A stretch of DNA of 64,000 nucleotides from Myxococcus stipitatus DSM 14675. Its GTDB lineage: Bacteria; Myxococcota; Myxococcia; Myxococcales; Myxococcaceae. Location of the stretch: contig NC_020126.1 of the NCBI RefSeq assembly GCF_000331735.1, forward strand, positions 9,737,501 through 9,801,500, read 5' to 3'. This document shows, piece by piece, positions 51,832-60,016 of the stretch (position 1 is the first letter of the stretch; the number at the start of each line of letters is the position of its first letter). The translations under genes were made by a program, and so were the position numbers. A model generated the notes under the pieces. That model was not told the DNA's origin, did no database searches, and worked only from the letters and a program-made list of their open reading frames with translations.

Positions 51832-52488
51832 ATGTTCTTCGACTCCACCAAGAAGCTGAGGATGCCGACGTCCGCGGAGGCGCTGCCTGGCCGCGCGGAG
51901 GAGATGCCCGTTCCCCCCCGGCACGAGGTGCTGGGCACACCCCTGAAGGGCCCTCTCCCCGAAGGCCACGAGGCCGCCGTCTTCGGCCTGGGGTGCTTCT
52001 GGGGCGCGGAGCGGAAGTTCTGGAAGACGCCGGGGGTGTACAGCACGTCGGTGGGCTACGCGGCGGGCCTGACGCCCAACCCCACCTACCGCGAGGTGTG
52101 CAGCGGGCTCACCGGCCACAACGAGGTGGTCCGCGTCGTGTTCGACCCGAAGAAGGTCAGCTACGAGCAGCTCCTGCGCGTGTTCTGGGAGAACCACGAC
52201 CCGACGCAGGGCATGCGGCAGGGGAACGACGCGGGCACGCAGTACCGCTCCGGCATCTACTTCACGACCGAGGCGCAGCAGCGCGCCGCCGAGGCCAGCC
52301 GGGACGCGTACCAGAAGGCGCTCTCCGCGAAGGGGCTGGGCACCATCACCACCGAAATCCTGCCCGCGCCCACGTACTACTTCGCCGAGGACTACCATCA
52401 GCAGTACCTGGAGAAGAACCCGGACGGGTACTGCGGCCTGGGCGGCACGGGCGTGAGCTGCCCCATCGGGGTCGGCGTCAGCGCGTGA
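51832..52488 (+). CDS. msrA: Peptide-methionine (S)-S-oxide reductase MsrA
   Basis: MsrA repairs oxidised methionine in proteins. The 218-aa product has the catalytic motif GLGCFWGAER with the nucleophile C55, the block YAAGLTPNPTYREVCSGLTGH (start of the substrate pocket), GTQYRSGIYF, and a C-terminal GYCGLGGTGVSCPIG holding resolving-Cys candidates. The N-terminal about 45 residues form an extension with MFFDSTKKLRMPTS, common in this subfamily. There is no signal peptide, so it is cytosolic. A GGAGG lies 15 nt upstream and a GGGG closer, so the start is probable rather than certain. Two inverted repeats follow the gene. Confidence 0.92.
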   Translation: MFFDSTKKLRMPTSAEALPGRAEEMPVPPRHEVLGTPLKGPLPEGHEAAVFGLGCFWGAERKFWKTPGVYSTSVGYAAGLTPNPTYREVCSGLTGHNEVVRVVFDPKKVSYEQLLRVFWENHDPTQGMRQGNDAGTQYRSGIYFTTEAQQRAAEASRDAYQKALSAKGLGTITTEILPAPTYYFAEDYHQQYLEKNPDGYCGLGGTGVSCPIGVGVSA

Positions 52489-52490
52489 GG

Positions 52491-52507
52491 CGTGACAACC
52501 TGTCACG
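52491..52507. terminator. Inverted repeat CGTGACA-ACC-TGTCACG after msrA
   Basis: A perfect 7-bp inverted repeat with a 3-nt centre starts 2 nt after the msrA stop. It could be part of an msrA terminator or a protein-binding site; a further TGTCA and CTGACA occur in the next 40 bp. Confidence 0.45.
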
Positions 52508-52538
52508 ACAGCTTGTCATCCTCGCTTGAACAACCCCT

Positions 52539-52572
52539 GACAGGACGGGCCCCTCCTCTGGCGCGTCCTGTC
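52539..52572 (+). terminator. Hairpin GACAGGACG/CGTCCTGTC
   Basis: A perfect 9-bp stem with a 16-nt loop lies 50 nt after msrA and about 100 nt before the next gene. Likely a terminator or leader structure. Confidence 0.45.
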
Positions 52573-52678
52573 TGGCTTCCAGGTGTGTCTCCCGAGTGAA
52601 GACAGACACGAGGGACGTGCTGGCATCGTGATTGCTCTTGTCCTCCGCACCCCCGAGGGGGAGGAGGCAGCCCACACG

Positions 52679-53179
52679 ATGAAGCCCATGTTCCGGAAGT
52701 CCCTCTGGTTGTTCGCAGTCGCGCTCGTCCCGGTCTCCGCGATGGCGGCGGGACTCCTGTACGTCTCCAAGCTGATGCATGAGACGCCGGCGGACCCCAC
52801 GCTGCCGCTCCAGGAGGGCCTCGCCAAGGCGGGCGACGTGCGACAGGTGAGCGAGCACGGCTACGAAGTCACCGTCGCGACGAGCCTCACCGAGCAGCTC
52901 TCGCAGCAGAACGAATCACCCGCCACCCAGGCCCGCATCGTCCCCGCCTTCAAGGAAGGCAAGGCCCAGGGATTCAAGTTCTTCGCCATCCGCCCGGGCT
53001 CCATCTACGCCCGGCTGGGGCTCCAGAACGGAGACATCCTCCAGCGCGTCAACGGCCACGCCCTCGACACGCCGGAGAAGGCGATGGAGGCCTATACCCG
53101 GTTGCAGGATGTCCGGCGCGTGGAGGTGGACCTGCTGCGCGACGGTGTCGTGCTGCACAAGGTCTACGACTTGAAGTGA
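52679..53179 (+). CDS. Membrane-anchored PDZ-like protein (GspC-like)
   Basis: A 166-aa protein with an N-terminal signal anchor (SLWLFAVALVPVSAMAAGLLYV) and a C-terminal PDZ-like domain: FKFFAIRPGSIYARLGLQNGD then ILQRVNGHALDTPEKAMEAYTRL and VEVDLLRDGVVLHKVYDL. This is the arrangement of the type II secretion GspC C-terminal half (PDZ following FKF.AIRPGS), though no gsp genes are adjacent and the N-terminal HR domain is short. It may be a stand-alone PDZ adaptor in the periplasm. The start could be at 52679 or 52688; neither has a well-placed ribosome binding site. Confidence 0.7.
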   Translation: MKPMFRKSLWLFAVALVPVSAMAAGLLYVSKLMHETPADPTLPLQEGLAKAGDVRQVSEHGYEVTVATSLTEQLSQQNESPATQARIVPAFKEGKAQGFKFFAIRPGSIYARLGLQNGDILQRVNGHALDTPEKAMEAYTRLQDVRRVEVDLLRDGVVLHKVYDLK

Positions 53180-53190
53180 GGGAAAGGAAC

Positions 53191-53241
53191 CGGCCCGGTG
53201 ACGGGGACGCTCGCGAGGAGCGCCCACTCCATCCCGGGCCG
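53191..53241. terminator. Bidirectional hairpin between convergent genes
   Basis: CGGCCCGG and CCGGGCCG form an 8-bp outer stem enclosing a second hairpin, CGCTC-GCGAG-GAGCG, between the PDZ-like gene and the convergent yebC-like gene. Confidence 0.5.
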
Positions 53242-53251
53242 CGAAGCCAGC

Positions 53252-53974
53252 TCAGCCGAGGTTGTGGAACACGCGCTGGACGTCGTCGTCCTGCTCCAGC
53301 ATGTCGACCAGCTCGAGCACCTCGGTGGCCTTGTCCTCGGGCAGCTCGATGAGGTTCTCCGCGATGTACTCGGAGTCGGCGGAGATGGGCGTCAGGCCCT
53401 TCTCCTCGATGGCGTGCTGGAGCTTGCCGAAGTCGGCGAAGGCGCAGCGGATGATGAGCTGCTTCTCACCCTTCTCCCCCGTCCCCTCGCCCATCTCCTC
53501 CAGGCCGTGGTCGATGAGCTCCAGCTCCAGCTCCTCCTGGTTGAGTCCCTCCGGATTCAGCCGGAAGACCCCCATGTGCTTGAACATGTACGCGACGCTG
53601 CCGGTGCTGCCCAGGTTGCCGGAGTGCTTGTTGAAACACGCCCGCACGTTCGCCACGGTGCGCACCACGTTGTCCGTGGCCGTCTCCACAATCAGCGCGA
53701 TGCCGTTCGGCGCATAACCCTCGTACAACACGATGTCGTACTGGGTGGTGTCCTTGCCGCTGGCGCGCTTGATGGCCGCCTCGACCTTGTCCTTCGGCAT
53801 GTTCGCGGCGCGGGCGTTCTGGAGCACTCGGCGCAGCGTGGAGTTCGTGTCGGGGCTGGGTCCGCCGGACTTCACCGCGATGGCGATGTCCTTGCTGATG
53901 CGCGTGAAGACCTTCGCCATCTTGTTCCAGCGGGCCATCATCGTGGCCTTGCGTGTCTCGAAAATGCGTCCCAT
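53252..53974 (-). CDS. YebC/PmpR family regulator or translation factor
   Basis: A 240-aa protein of the YebC/TACO1 family, DNA-binding regulators or factors that relieve ribosome stalling. Family blocks: KMAKVFTRISKDIAIAVKSG, then NSTLRRVLQNARAANMPKDK and VEAAIKRASG at the N-terminal helical part, YEGYAPNGIALIVETATDN in the middle, and GSTGSVAYMFKHMGVF plus the ferredoxin-like C-terminal domain ending DVQRVFHNLG. The N-terminus MGRIFETRKATMMARWNKM differs from the usual MAGHSKWANIKHRK, marking the less-common type of YebC. It is not adjacent to ruv genes. Confidence 0.9.
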   Translation of the reverse strand: MGRIFETRKATMMARWNKMAKVFTRISKDIAIAVKSGGPSPDTNSTLRRVLQNARAANMPKDKVEAAIKRASGKDTTQYDIVLYEGYAPNGIALIVETATDNVVRTVANVRACFNKHSGNLGSTGSVAYMFKHMGVFRLNPEGLNQEELELELIDHGLEEMGEGTGEKGEKQLIIRCAFADFGKLQHAIEEKGLTPISADSEYIAENLIELPEDKATEVLELVDMLEQDDDVQRVFHNLG

Positions 53975-54096
53975 GGGCGGCGAATCTAGCGCAACTCGGA
54001 GGGGACGCCCGCGATTGATGTACGGGGCGTCCACCTTCCAGCGCTGTGATGGGACTCGGGCGGGCCCACCCCCGAGGCACGTGCGGCCCCGCGGAA

Positions 54097-54504
54097 CTAC
54101 CGGGCCTGCTGCGCCTGGGCGTCACCCCGCGCGAGCTGCGCGGGCGACAAGCTGTTGGTCCCCGTGCCCTGCGCGCCGTTCGCGAACGCGCGCTCCATGT
54201 GGCCGTCCAACTGCCCCACGGCCATCAACCCCGCCATGCGGAAGTCCGAGATGAACGACCACAGCGGATACTTGAAGCTCGCGGGCTTGTTGCGCTCGAT
54301 GAAGAAGTGGCTGAACCACGCGAAGCCATAGGCGGAGACGAGCGCGACGGGAATCAGCGCCGCGCGGCCCGTGACGATGGCCGCGACGGCCGTGGCCACG
54401 CCCAGACTGCTCCCCACGAAGTGGAAGCGCCGAGTCACCGGCAGCGAGTGCTCACGAAGGTAGAAGTGCCAGAACTCGCCATAGGTCTGGATGGGCTTGG
54501 ACAT
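54097..54504 (-). CDS. Mpo1/DUF962 family membrane protein
   Basis: A 135-aa membrane protein of the Mpo1-like (DUF962) family, whose yeast member is an Fe-dependent dioxygenase in alpha-oxidation of 2-hydroxy fatty acids. Conserved blocks: FYLREHSLPVTRRFHFVGSS with His candidates, then a hydrophobic pair of helices, and YGFAWFSHFFIERNKPASFK then PLWSFISDFRM, which carries the conserved His and Asn-Lys-Pro-Ala motif. The C-terminal 25 residues are Gln/Ala/Gly-rich. Dioxygenase activity is family knowledge only. Confidence 0.82.
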   Translation of the reverse strand: MSKPIQTYGEFWHFYLREHSLPVTRRFHFVGSSLGVATAVAAIVTGRAALIPVALVSAYGFAWFSHFFIERNKPASFKYPLWSFISDFRMAGLMAVGQLDGHMERAFANGAQGTGTNSLSPAQLARGDAQAQQAR

Positions 54505-54619
54505 AGGGTAAAGTTGTGTCCAGGCAGGGGCTTCACGTCAACCCACCGCGTGCCCGAGGGCCCCTCCCACGGCCGGGCAGGCAGGCAGACACCCCGCCAT
54601 CCAGCCTCACGCGCATTTT

Positions 54620-54642
54620 TCGACAGGCCGTTATCGGCTCGA
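54620..54642. promoter_or_regulatory. Nested inverted repeat TCGA..GCCG-TTAT-CGGC..TCGA
   Basis: An AT-richer patch in the divergent gap between the Mpo1-like gene and the gene at 54699 holds GCCGTTATCGGC flanked by TCGA on both sides (one side offset by three bases). It is preceded by TTTTT. Candidate operator or promoter region; no clear -35/-10. Confidence 0.25.
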
Positions 54643-54698
54643 TTTCCTGGGACACCAGGACTCCGCGAAGGCCACGGGTCGTGGGAGACTCGGGCGCG

Positions 54699-55916
54699 AT
54701 GACGGATTGGATTCCCAAGCCGAACCCGAAGGTGGACCTGCGCAGCCTGACCCTCAGTCCGGAGGAGGGCTTCGTGCTCTCCCGTCTGGATGGCGCCACC
54801 GCCGCCCGGAATCTGCCCGCCCTCACGGGCCTTCCCGCCGAGCGGCTCCAGGGCATCCTCACCCGGCTGCTCTCCCAGGGGGCCCTGCTTCCCGTGGCGA
54901 GTGCGGGGGGAGCCCCTCCCTCAACCACCCCAGGCCTGCGGGCCACCCCTGGAGCAGCCACCGCCAGGCCCGCGCCCTCCCCGGCGGGAGCCCCGGGTGC
55001 GGGGCCGGTCTCGCCCTCCCCCACGGTGAGTCCCGGCGATGAGCCGCTCGCGCCCGAGGCCCCCGTCGAGGCCACGGAGGAGGAACTGCCCACCCTCGAC
55101 CTCATGCTCGACGAGGCGGAGGCCAACACCACCGCACCCGCTCCCCCTGCCTCCGAAGACTCCCCGTCCTCGGACACCACGGACGGGCCCGAGGACGACG
55201 ACCTCCCGGAGGTGGCGCTGGGCAACTACCGCCAGCTCTTCGAGACGCGGCTGCACCCGCTGCCGGAGGATCAACGCGTGGCGGTCGCGCGCGGGGCGGA
55301 GGACCCGGAGCTGTCCGCGCTGTGCTTCGACCCGGTGCCCGCCATCATCAAGGCGGTGATGGAGAATCCGCGCACGGGCCTGGCGCATGCGCGGCTCATC
55401 GCGCGCAACCACCGCAACCCCGTGGGCCTGGAGGCGCTGTGTGCTCGCGCGGCCTTCACGGCGGACACGGGCGTGCGGCGGTGGCTGGTGCGCAACCCGC
55501 AGCTGCCCTCGGGGCTGTTCCGTCGGCTGTGGAGCGCCCGGCGGCTGATGGAGCTGCACAAGGTGACGGTGGACCGCGACGTGCCGGAGTCGACGCGGCG
55601 CTCGGCGCGCGAGGTGCTGCGTCAGCGCTTCACCACCGGCCCCGCCGAGGAGAAGGTGGAGCTCATCCTCAACACGGAGGGCCGCGCCCTGGGCGCGCTC
55701 GTGGGCATGTCCGTGGATGGGAAGACCGCCTCCATGTTGTGCGGGCGCACGTATCGCTCGCCCATGCTCATCCAGAACATCGCGCGGTGGAGCGCGGCGC
55801 CCCCGGCGCTCATCGCGCACCTGCTCAAGCAGGAGGCCGTGCGCCGTCAGCCGCAGCTGCGCCTGCTGCTCATCCGCCACCCCAACGCGCCCGCGGACGC
55901 GAAGCGCGGCGGCTGA
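54699..55916 (+). CDS. Unrecognised three-part protein (winged-helix-like N-terminus, disordered linker, helical repeats)
   Basis: A 405-aa protein I do not recognise. Residues about 10-65 (LSLSPEEGFVLSRLDG-like, ATAARNLPALTGLPAERLQG, ILTRLLSQGALL) resemble the small winged-helix found at the start of some GspE and DUF4388 proteins. Residues about 66-165 are Pro/Ala/Ser/Glu-rich and disordered. Residues about 170-400 are helical with repeat-like phrases (PAIIKAVMENPRTGLAHARL, ALCARAAFTADTGVRRWLVR, MLIQNIARWSAAPPALIAHL), reminiscent of leucine-rich-variant/HEAT arrays. Cytosolic. A scaffold or regulatory role would be a guess. Confidence 0.65.
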   Translation: MTDWIPKPNPKVDLRSLTLSPEEGFVLSRLDGATAARNLPALTGLPAERLQGILTRLLSQGALLPVASAGGAPPSTTPGLRATPGAATARPAPSPAGAPGAGPVSPSPTVSPGDEPLAPEAPVEATEEELPTLDLMLDEAEANTTAPAPPASEDSPSSDTTDGPEDDDLPEVALGNYRQLFETRLHPLPEDQRVAVARGAEDPELSALCFDPVPAIIKAVMENPRTGLAHARLIARNHRNPVGLEALCARAAFTADTGVRRWLVRNPQLPSGLFRRLWSARRLMELHKVTVDRDVPESTRRSAREVLRQRFTTGPAEEKVELILNTEGRALGALVGMSVDGKTASMLCGRTYRSPMLIQNIARWSAAPPALIAHLLKQEAVRRQPQLRLLLIRHPNAPADAKRGG

Positions 55917-55923
55917 GCAGGTC

Positions 55924-56694
55924 TCACAGCCGGCGCCCGGTGAGGATGGGCTGATAGAAGCCCGTCTCCTCGGGGGCGTACCAGCGCGTGTCCACCAGGC
56001 CCGCGCGAGTCAGCGCCCGCTCCACCTCCACGCGCTGGAGCGCGCGGTAGACGCCGGTGTGCTCGGTGGCCTGCCAGCCTGAACCCTCGGGGCGCAGGAT
56101 GAACTGATGGACCTTGTACGTCCTGCCGTCCGTGGACCAGTCCCAGACCTGGAACAGGATGCGGCGGCCCTCGGGCGCATCGAGCACGCGCTCCGAGGTG
56201 AAGCGCGGCTGCTGCGTCATGAGCAGGTCATAGTCGCGGATGCTCAGCGCCAGCAGTCCGCCGGGCACCAGCCGGGAGACCATCGCGTTCGCGGCGGCGT
56301 CCAGGTCCTCATCGGTGAGCAGGTGCGGAACCGCGTTGTCGAACGCGACGACGACGTCGAACGAGCCCGGCACCTGGACGTCCAGGGTCCGCATGTCCGC
56401 GACGCCCGTGGTGAGGTGGACGCCCATGGCCCGCGCCTCGCGTTCGGCGCGAGCCACGGCGGTGGGACTCAGGTCGGTGGCGTGGACGACATAGCCTCGG
56501 CCCGCGAGCCCCAGGGCCTGGGTGCCGATGCCACACGCGCAATCCAACACACGCCGGGGAGGGGGCGCGCCGCTGCGGCGCAGCAGGGCGTCCAGCGTGG
56601 CGCCCTGTCGCTCCACCGTCTGCGCCCAGTTGGCGAAGAGCAGGTGGTACTCCTCCGCCAGCCCCTCGTAGAAGTCCCGCACGGGCTCGCTCAT
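55924..56694 (-). CDS. SAM-dependent methyltransferase
   Basis: A 256-aa class I methyltransferase. Motif I is RVLDCACGIGTQALGLA, followed by VVHATDLSPTAVARAE (motif II acidic residue), TGVADMRTLD, and DVVVAFDNAVPHLL (motif IV) and VPGGLLALSIRDYD (motif VI). The N-terminal RDFYEGLAEEYHLLFANW segment is typical of small-molecule methyltransferases. The substrate is unknown. ATG at 56694 (MSEPVRDFY) has GAGG 8 nt upstream and is preferred over the ATG 9 codons earlier, which has none. Confidence 0.85.
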   Translation of the reverse strand: MSEPVRDFYEGLAEEYHLLFANWAQTVERQGATLDALLRRSGAPPPRRVLDCACGIGTQALGLAGRGYVVHATDLSPTAVARAEREARAMGVHLTTGVADMRTLDVQVPGSFDVVVAFDNAVPHLLTDEDLDAAANAMVSRLVPGGLLALSIRDYDLLMTQQPRFTSERVLDAPEGRRILFQVWDWSTDGRTYKVHQFILRPEGSGWQATEHTGVYRALQRVEVERALTRAGLVDTRWYAPEETGFYQPILTGRRL

Positions 56695-56746
56695 ACGGAG
56701 GGCCTCGCTCGAGGGCTGCATCGTTGCTGGGGCGGCCTGGGCGGAC

Positions 56747-57208
56747 TCATGTTCCGAAGGTGCGTCCCTCTAGCGCTTCGATGGCGGCCCGCACATGGGC
56801 GGGAATGGGGACTGTCTCGTGGGTGACGTAGTTGAGCGCCACGATGACGGCGGTGCCCTTCGTGTAGAGCACACCGTCCTCCTCGCCGAACACGGCGTGC
56901 TCCAGCGTCATGGACGAGTTGCCGATGCGCGAGGTCCGCGCGCAGGCCACCAGCCGGGCCGGGAAGACGACGGGGCGGAGGTACTCGGCTTGCGTGGTCT
57001 TGAGGATGGGACCGATGCCGCCGGGGGCGCGGGCGTCTCCCGAGCCAGAGGGTCCCGTCAGACCGACGCGCGAGAGGTAGGGGATGCGAGCGGACTCGAA
57101 CCACGTGAAGGTCCGGGCATTGTTCGCGTGGCCGAACGCGTCCATTTCACTCCAATGCAGAGTGAACGGGACGCTCACGGGGAAGTCCTTGGGGGAGATA
57201 TCCGCCAT
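56747..57208 (-). CDS. Acyl-CoA thioesterase, 4HBT/YbgC-like hotdog fold
   Basis: A 153-aa thioesterase of the 4-hydroxybenzoyl-CoA type. The signature VPFTLHWSEMDAFGHANNAR carries the catalytic Asp in SEMDAFGHANN; FTWFESARIPYL forms the hotdog helix. Such enzymes hydrolyse acyl-CoA, often near envelope-lipid genes. It lies 53 nt downstream of the divergent-side cupin region and may be co-transcribed with the methyltransferase that follows it (52 nt gap). Substrate unknown. Confidence 0.85.
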   Translation of the reverse strand: MADISPKDFPVSVPFTLHWSEMDAFGHANNARTFTWFESARIPYLSRVGLTGPSGSGDARAPGGIGPILKTTQAEYLRPVVFPARLVACARTSRIGNSSMTLEHAVFGEEDGVLYTKGTAVIVALNYVTHETVPIPAHVRAAIEALEGRTFGT

Positions 57209-57306
57209 GGGAGGCAGGGTGCCCCAGTCGAGGCCACGAGGGAACGAAGAACACCGCCTGCCTGCCCTCCAGCCAGCACCCCACACCGTGGTAATCCAGC
57301 AACACG

Positions 57307-58044
57307 ATGAGTCCACGACTCCTGCTTTCCGCGCTGGCCCTCACGGGGCTCGGTGTCGCGCACCCGGCCTGGGCCACCTCGCCCGAGGCCCCGAAGGCCC
57401 CTCGCTCCGGCACGATGAAGGCCCCCACCGCGACAGGCCCCACGTCCACGAGCCCCGCGAAGGCGCCACGGCCCGACAGCGCCACGGCCGCGACGGGCAC
57501 TCCCTCCACGAGCCCCGCGAAGACGTCAGGCACCACGAGCACCACCACCCCGGCGGCCACCGCGAGCACCACCCCGGCGGGCACCACGAGCACCACCACC
57601 CCGGCGGCCACCGCGAGCACCACCCCGGCGGGCATCGCGCCCACGAGCCCCGTGCGCCACCGCGTCACCCCGGCCGAGGCCCCGCGCCACCTCATCGCGG
57701 GAGGCAAGGGCCGCGCGACGCTGTTCCTCAACGCGAGCACGGGCGCCACGGCCGCGTCGCTCACGCTGCTGGAGCTCCAGCCCGGCGGCGAGGTGCCCGA
57801 ACACACCCACGACACGAGCGTCGAGATTCTCTACATCGAGGACGGCGCCGCGGACATGACGGTGGCGGGACAGACGCTTCGCGTGAGCAAGGGAGACGCC
57901 GTCTACATCCCCGCGGGCGCGAAGCACTCCGCGAAGGTGGTGTCCCCCGGCGCGCCCTTCAAGGCCGTGCAGGTCTACGCGGGCTCCGGCCCCGAGCAGC
58001 GCTTCACCCAAGGCCCCAGGGAGACCGCCCCCCATGGCCCGTAA
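57307..58044 (+). CDS. Exported cupin-domain protein with Thr/Ala/Pro repeats
   Basis: A 245-aa protein. A signal peptide (RLLLSALALTGLGVAHPAWA) is followed by a long Thr/Ser/Ala/Pro linker containing two perfect 17-residue repeats (TTSTTTPAATASTTPAG, residues 76-92 and 93-109), then a cupin_2 domain from about 130: LLELQPGGEVPEHTHDTSVE with metal-ligand His-x-His and Glu, and a second motif GDAVYIPAGAKHSAKVV with the fourth His. A metal-dependent enzyme or sugar/ligand-binding role is possible. The start of the next gene overlaps its last 11 nt, indicating translational coupling with the metallophosphatase. Confidence 0.82.
   Translation: MSPRLLLSALALTGLGVAHPAWATSPEAPKAPRSGTMKAPTATGPTSTSPAKAPRPDSATAATGTPSTSPAKTSGTTSTTTPAATASTTPAGTTSTTTPAATASTTPAGIAPTSPVRHRVTPAEAPRHLIAGGKGRATLFLNASTGATAASLTLLELQPGGEVPEHTHDTSVEILYIEDGAADMTVAGQTLRVSKGDAVYIPAGAKHSAKVVSPGAPFKAVQVYAGSGPEQRFTQGPRETAPHGP
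57532..57633 (+). repeat. 51-bp perfect tandem repeat, two copies
   Basis: Units 57532-57582 and 57583-57633 are identical over 51 bp (102 bp total), in frame, giving the duplicated 17-residue Thr/Ala/Pro segment in the cupin protein's linker. Perfect identity suggests a recent slippage duplication; copy number may vary between strains. Confidence 0.85.
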
Positions 58045-59869
58045 GCCGACCGGGACGGCGCAGCGCCAGGAACCCACCACCCCCGCCGAGCCGACGCCGC
58101 GCCCCCACCCGGTGCTCTCTCGCAACGAGACGGCGCCCATCTCCGACAGCGGCACCGCGACGAAGCCTCAACATCACGCGGGCATGGTGCGGTGGCTCCA
58201 CCCCGCCCAGCTGCTGCGCACGGGCCTGGACGCACTCGTCGCCGCCGTGTTCGGCGCCCGCGCGGACCATCGGCTCATCGAAGCCGTCGTGCGTCCGCAG
58301 GACCCCTACTTCGACTACTCACAGGAGACGTCGCCGGAGGGGGACTTCTGGCTCGACTACGTCGCGGACACGGGCGACGGCTGGGACTCGACGTACACCG
58401 TGGCGCGGCTGCTCGCGTTGCCGGAGCTGAAGCTCCCCGTGCGAGGACAGCCGCGCGCCGGTGAGTTCGACACGCAGCGCGGCCGGGTGCTCGTGATGGG
58501 CGGCGACGGCGTGTACCCCGGCGCCAGCCGCGAGGTCTACGAAGAGCGATTGATTCAGCCCTACGAAGCGGCCATGCGCCGCTCGAGCACCCCCAACCCG
58601 GACCTGTTCATCATCCCGGGCAACCACGACTGGTACGACGGCCTGTCCGCGTTCATGCGGCTGTTCTGCGCGAACCGCTGGATTGCCGGACGGCGCACGC
58701 GGCAGAGCCGCAGCTACTTCTCGCTGAAGCTGCCCCAGGGGTGGTGGCTCATCGGCACCGACGTGCAGCTCAACAGCGACATCGACGTGCCGCAGGTGGA
58801 GTACTTCCGGCAGGTGGCGGACCAGATGGGCCCGGAGGACCGCGTCATCCTCTGCAACGCGGAGCCCGCCTGGATTCTCGCGGCCACGCAGCGGCGCAAG
58901 GGCAGCTACCTGGAGAACAACCTGGAGTACCTCCAGGAGAAGGTGCTCGGCCGGCGCATCAGCATCTTCCTCGCGGGAGACCTGCACCACTACCGGCGCC
59001 ACGAGGACGCGGCGGGCCGGCAGAAAATCACCGCGGGCGGAGGCGGCGCCTTCATGCACCCCACGCACGCGCCCAAGGCCCATGTGCTGCGCGACGGGTA
59101 CATGCTCCAGAAGAGCTTCCCGGATGAGCGCACGTCCCGGAGCCTGGCGCGAAAGAACCTGTTCCTCATCCGCTACAGCCCGCTGTTCGGCCTGCTGACG
59201 GGCGCGCTGTACCTGCTCCTCGCGCTCGCGGCCTACGCGGAGGTGGGCTCGCTGGGGGTCTCCCAGCTCGGCGACGTGGTGCTCGCGGTGGGCAACAGCA
59301 TGGTGAGCCGCCCTTGGACGATGGTGCTGGGGCTCGCCACCATCGGCGGACTCATCGGCTTCGCGGACGCGGCCTTCGGCAAGTGGCGCGGGCTCGCGGG
59401 CACCTTGCATGGCCTCGCCCACATCTTCACGGCCTTCTTCGTCGCGTGGGGAGGCACCTACCTGGCGGTGAGTGGCATGGGCATCTGTCCCGAGCTCACG
59501 CCCGACGGGCTCAACTGCACGGCGGGCTGGCTGCACCTGGCGGGCAAGTTCGCGATGTCCTCCGGCCTCACGTTCCTGGGCGGCTTCCTCTTCGGCCCCT
59601 TCGTCATGGGCTTGTACCTGTGGCTGAGCGTCAACCTCTTCGGCGCCCACTCCAACGAGGCGTTCATCTCGCTGGCGCTGCCGGACTGGAAGAACTTCCT
59701 GCGCCTGCACATCAACGCGAAGGGACAGCTCACGGTGTATCCCGTGGGCATCGAGCGGGTGCCTCGGAAGTGGAAGCGCACCCACGCGGGTCCCCAGGCG
59801 CCCGCGTACGAGCCGGATGACGCCAAGGCCACGCCTCCGACGCTCATCGAGCCCCCTCTGAAAATCTAG
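58034..59869 (+). CDS. Calcineurin-like metallophosphoesterase with C-terminal membrane domain
   Basis: A 611-aa protein. Residues about 1-50 are a disordered Pro/Thr-rich start. The phosphoesterase domain runs about 115-360: RVLVMGGDGVYPG, then LFIIPGNHDWYDG (GNHD), GWWLIGTDVQLNS and IFLAGDLHHYRRH (GDxHHY) supply dimetal-site residues; the first DxH is represented by GGDGVYPG and looks unusual. Several hydrophobic helices follow at about 375-545 (GLLTGALYLLLALAAYA, VMGLYLWLSVNLFG), ending in a cytosolic tail. It is probably an inner-membrane phosphatase acting on lipids or nucleotides. It is coupled to the cupin gene by an 11-nt overlap. Confidence 0.8.
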   Translation: MARKPTGTAQRQEPTTPAEPTPRPHPVLSRNETAPISDSGTATKPQHHAGMVRWLHPAQLLRTGLDALVAAVFGARADHRLIEAVVRPQDPYFDYSQETSPEGDFWLDYVADTGDGWDSTYTVARLLALPELKLPVRGQPRAGEFDTQRGRVLVMGGDGVYPGASREVYEERLIQPYEAAMRRSSTPNPDLFIIPGNHDWYDGLSAFMRLFCANRWIAGRRTRQSRSYFSLKLPQGWWLIGTDVQLNSDIDVPQVEYFRQVADQMGPEDRVILCNAEPAWILAATQRRKGSYLENNLEYLQEKVLGRRISIFLAGDLHHYRRHEDAAGRQKITAGGGGAFMHPTHAPKAHVLRDGYMLQKSFPDERTSRSLARKNLFLIRYSPLFGLLTGALYLLLALAAYAEVGSLGVSQLGDVVLAVGNSMVSRPWTMVLGLATIGGLIGFADAAFGKWRGLAGTLHGLAHIFTAFFVAWGGTYLAVSGMGICPELTPDGLNCTAGWLHLAGKFAMSSGLTFLGGFLFGPFVMGLYLWLSVNLFGAHSNEAFISLALPDWKNFLRLHINAKGQLTVYPVGIERVPRKWKRTHAGPQAPAYEPDDAKATPPTLIEPPLKI

Positions 59870-60016
59870 GGGTCCCCCAAGGGCAGCCGTGCCACCTCCG
59901 AACAACGGCTGTCCCACAACCGCACAGCGGTGGGCTTCATCCCGGCGAAGACTGTCGTCAGTTCGCGCCCTTGAGCCACGGCGCACGTTGGCACGCGGTT
60001 GGCTCTACGGTGAGAC

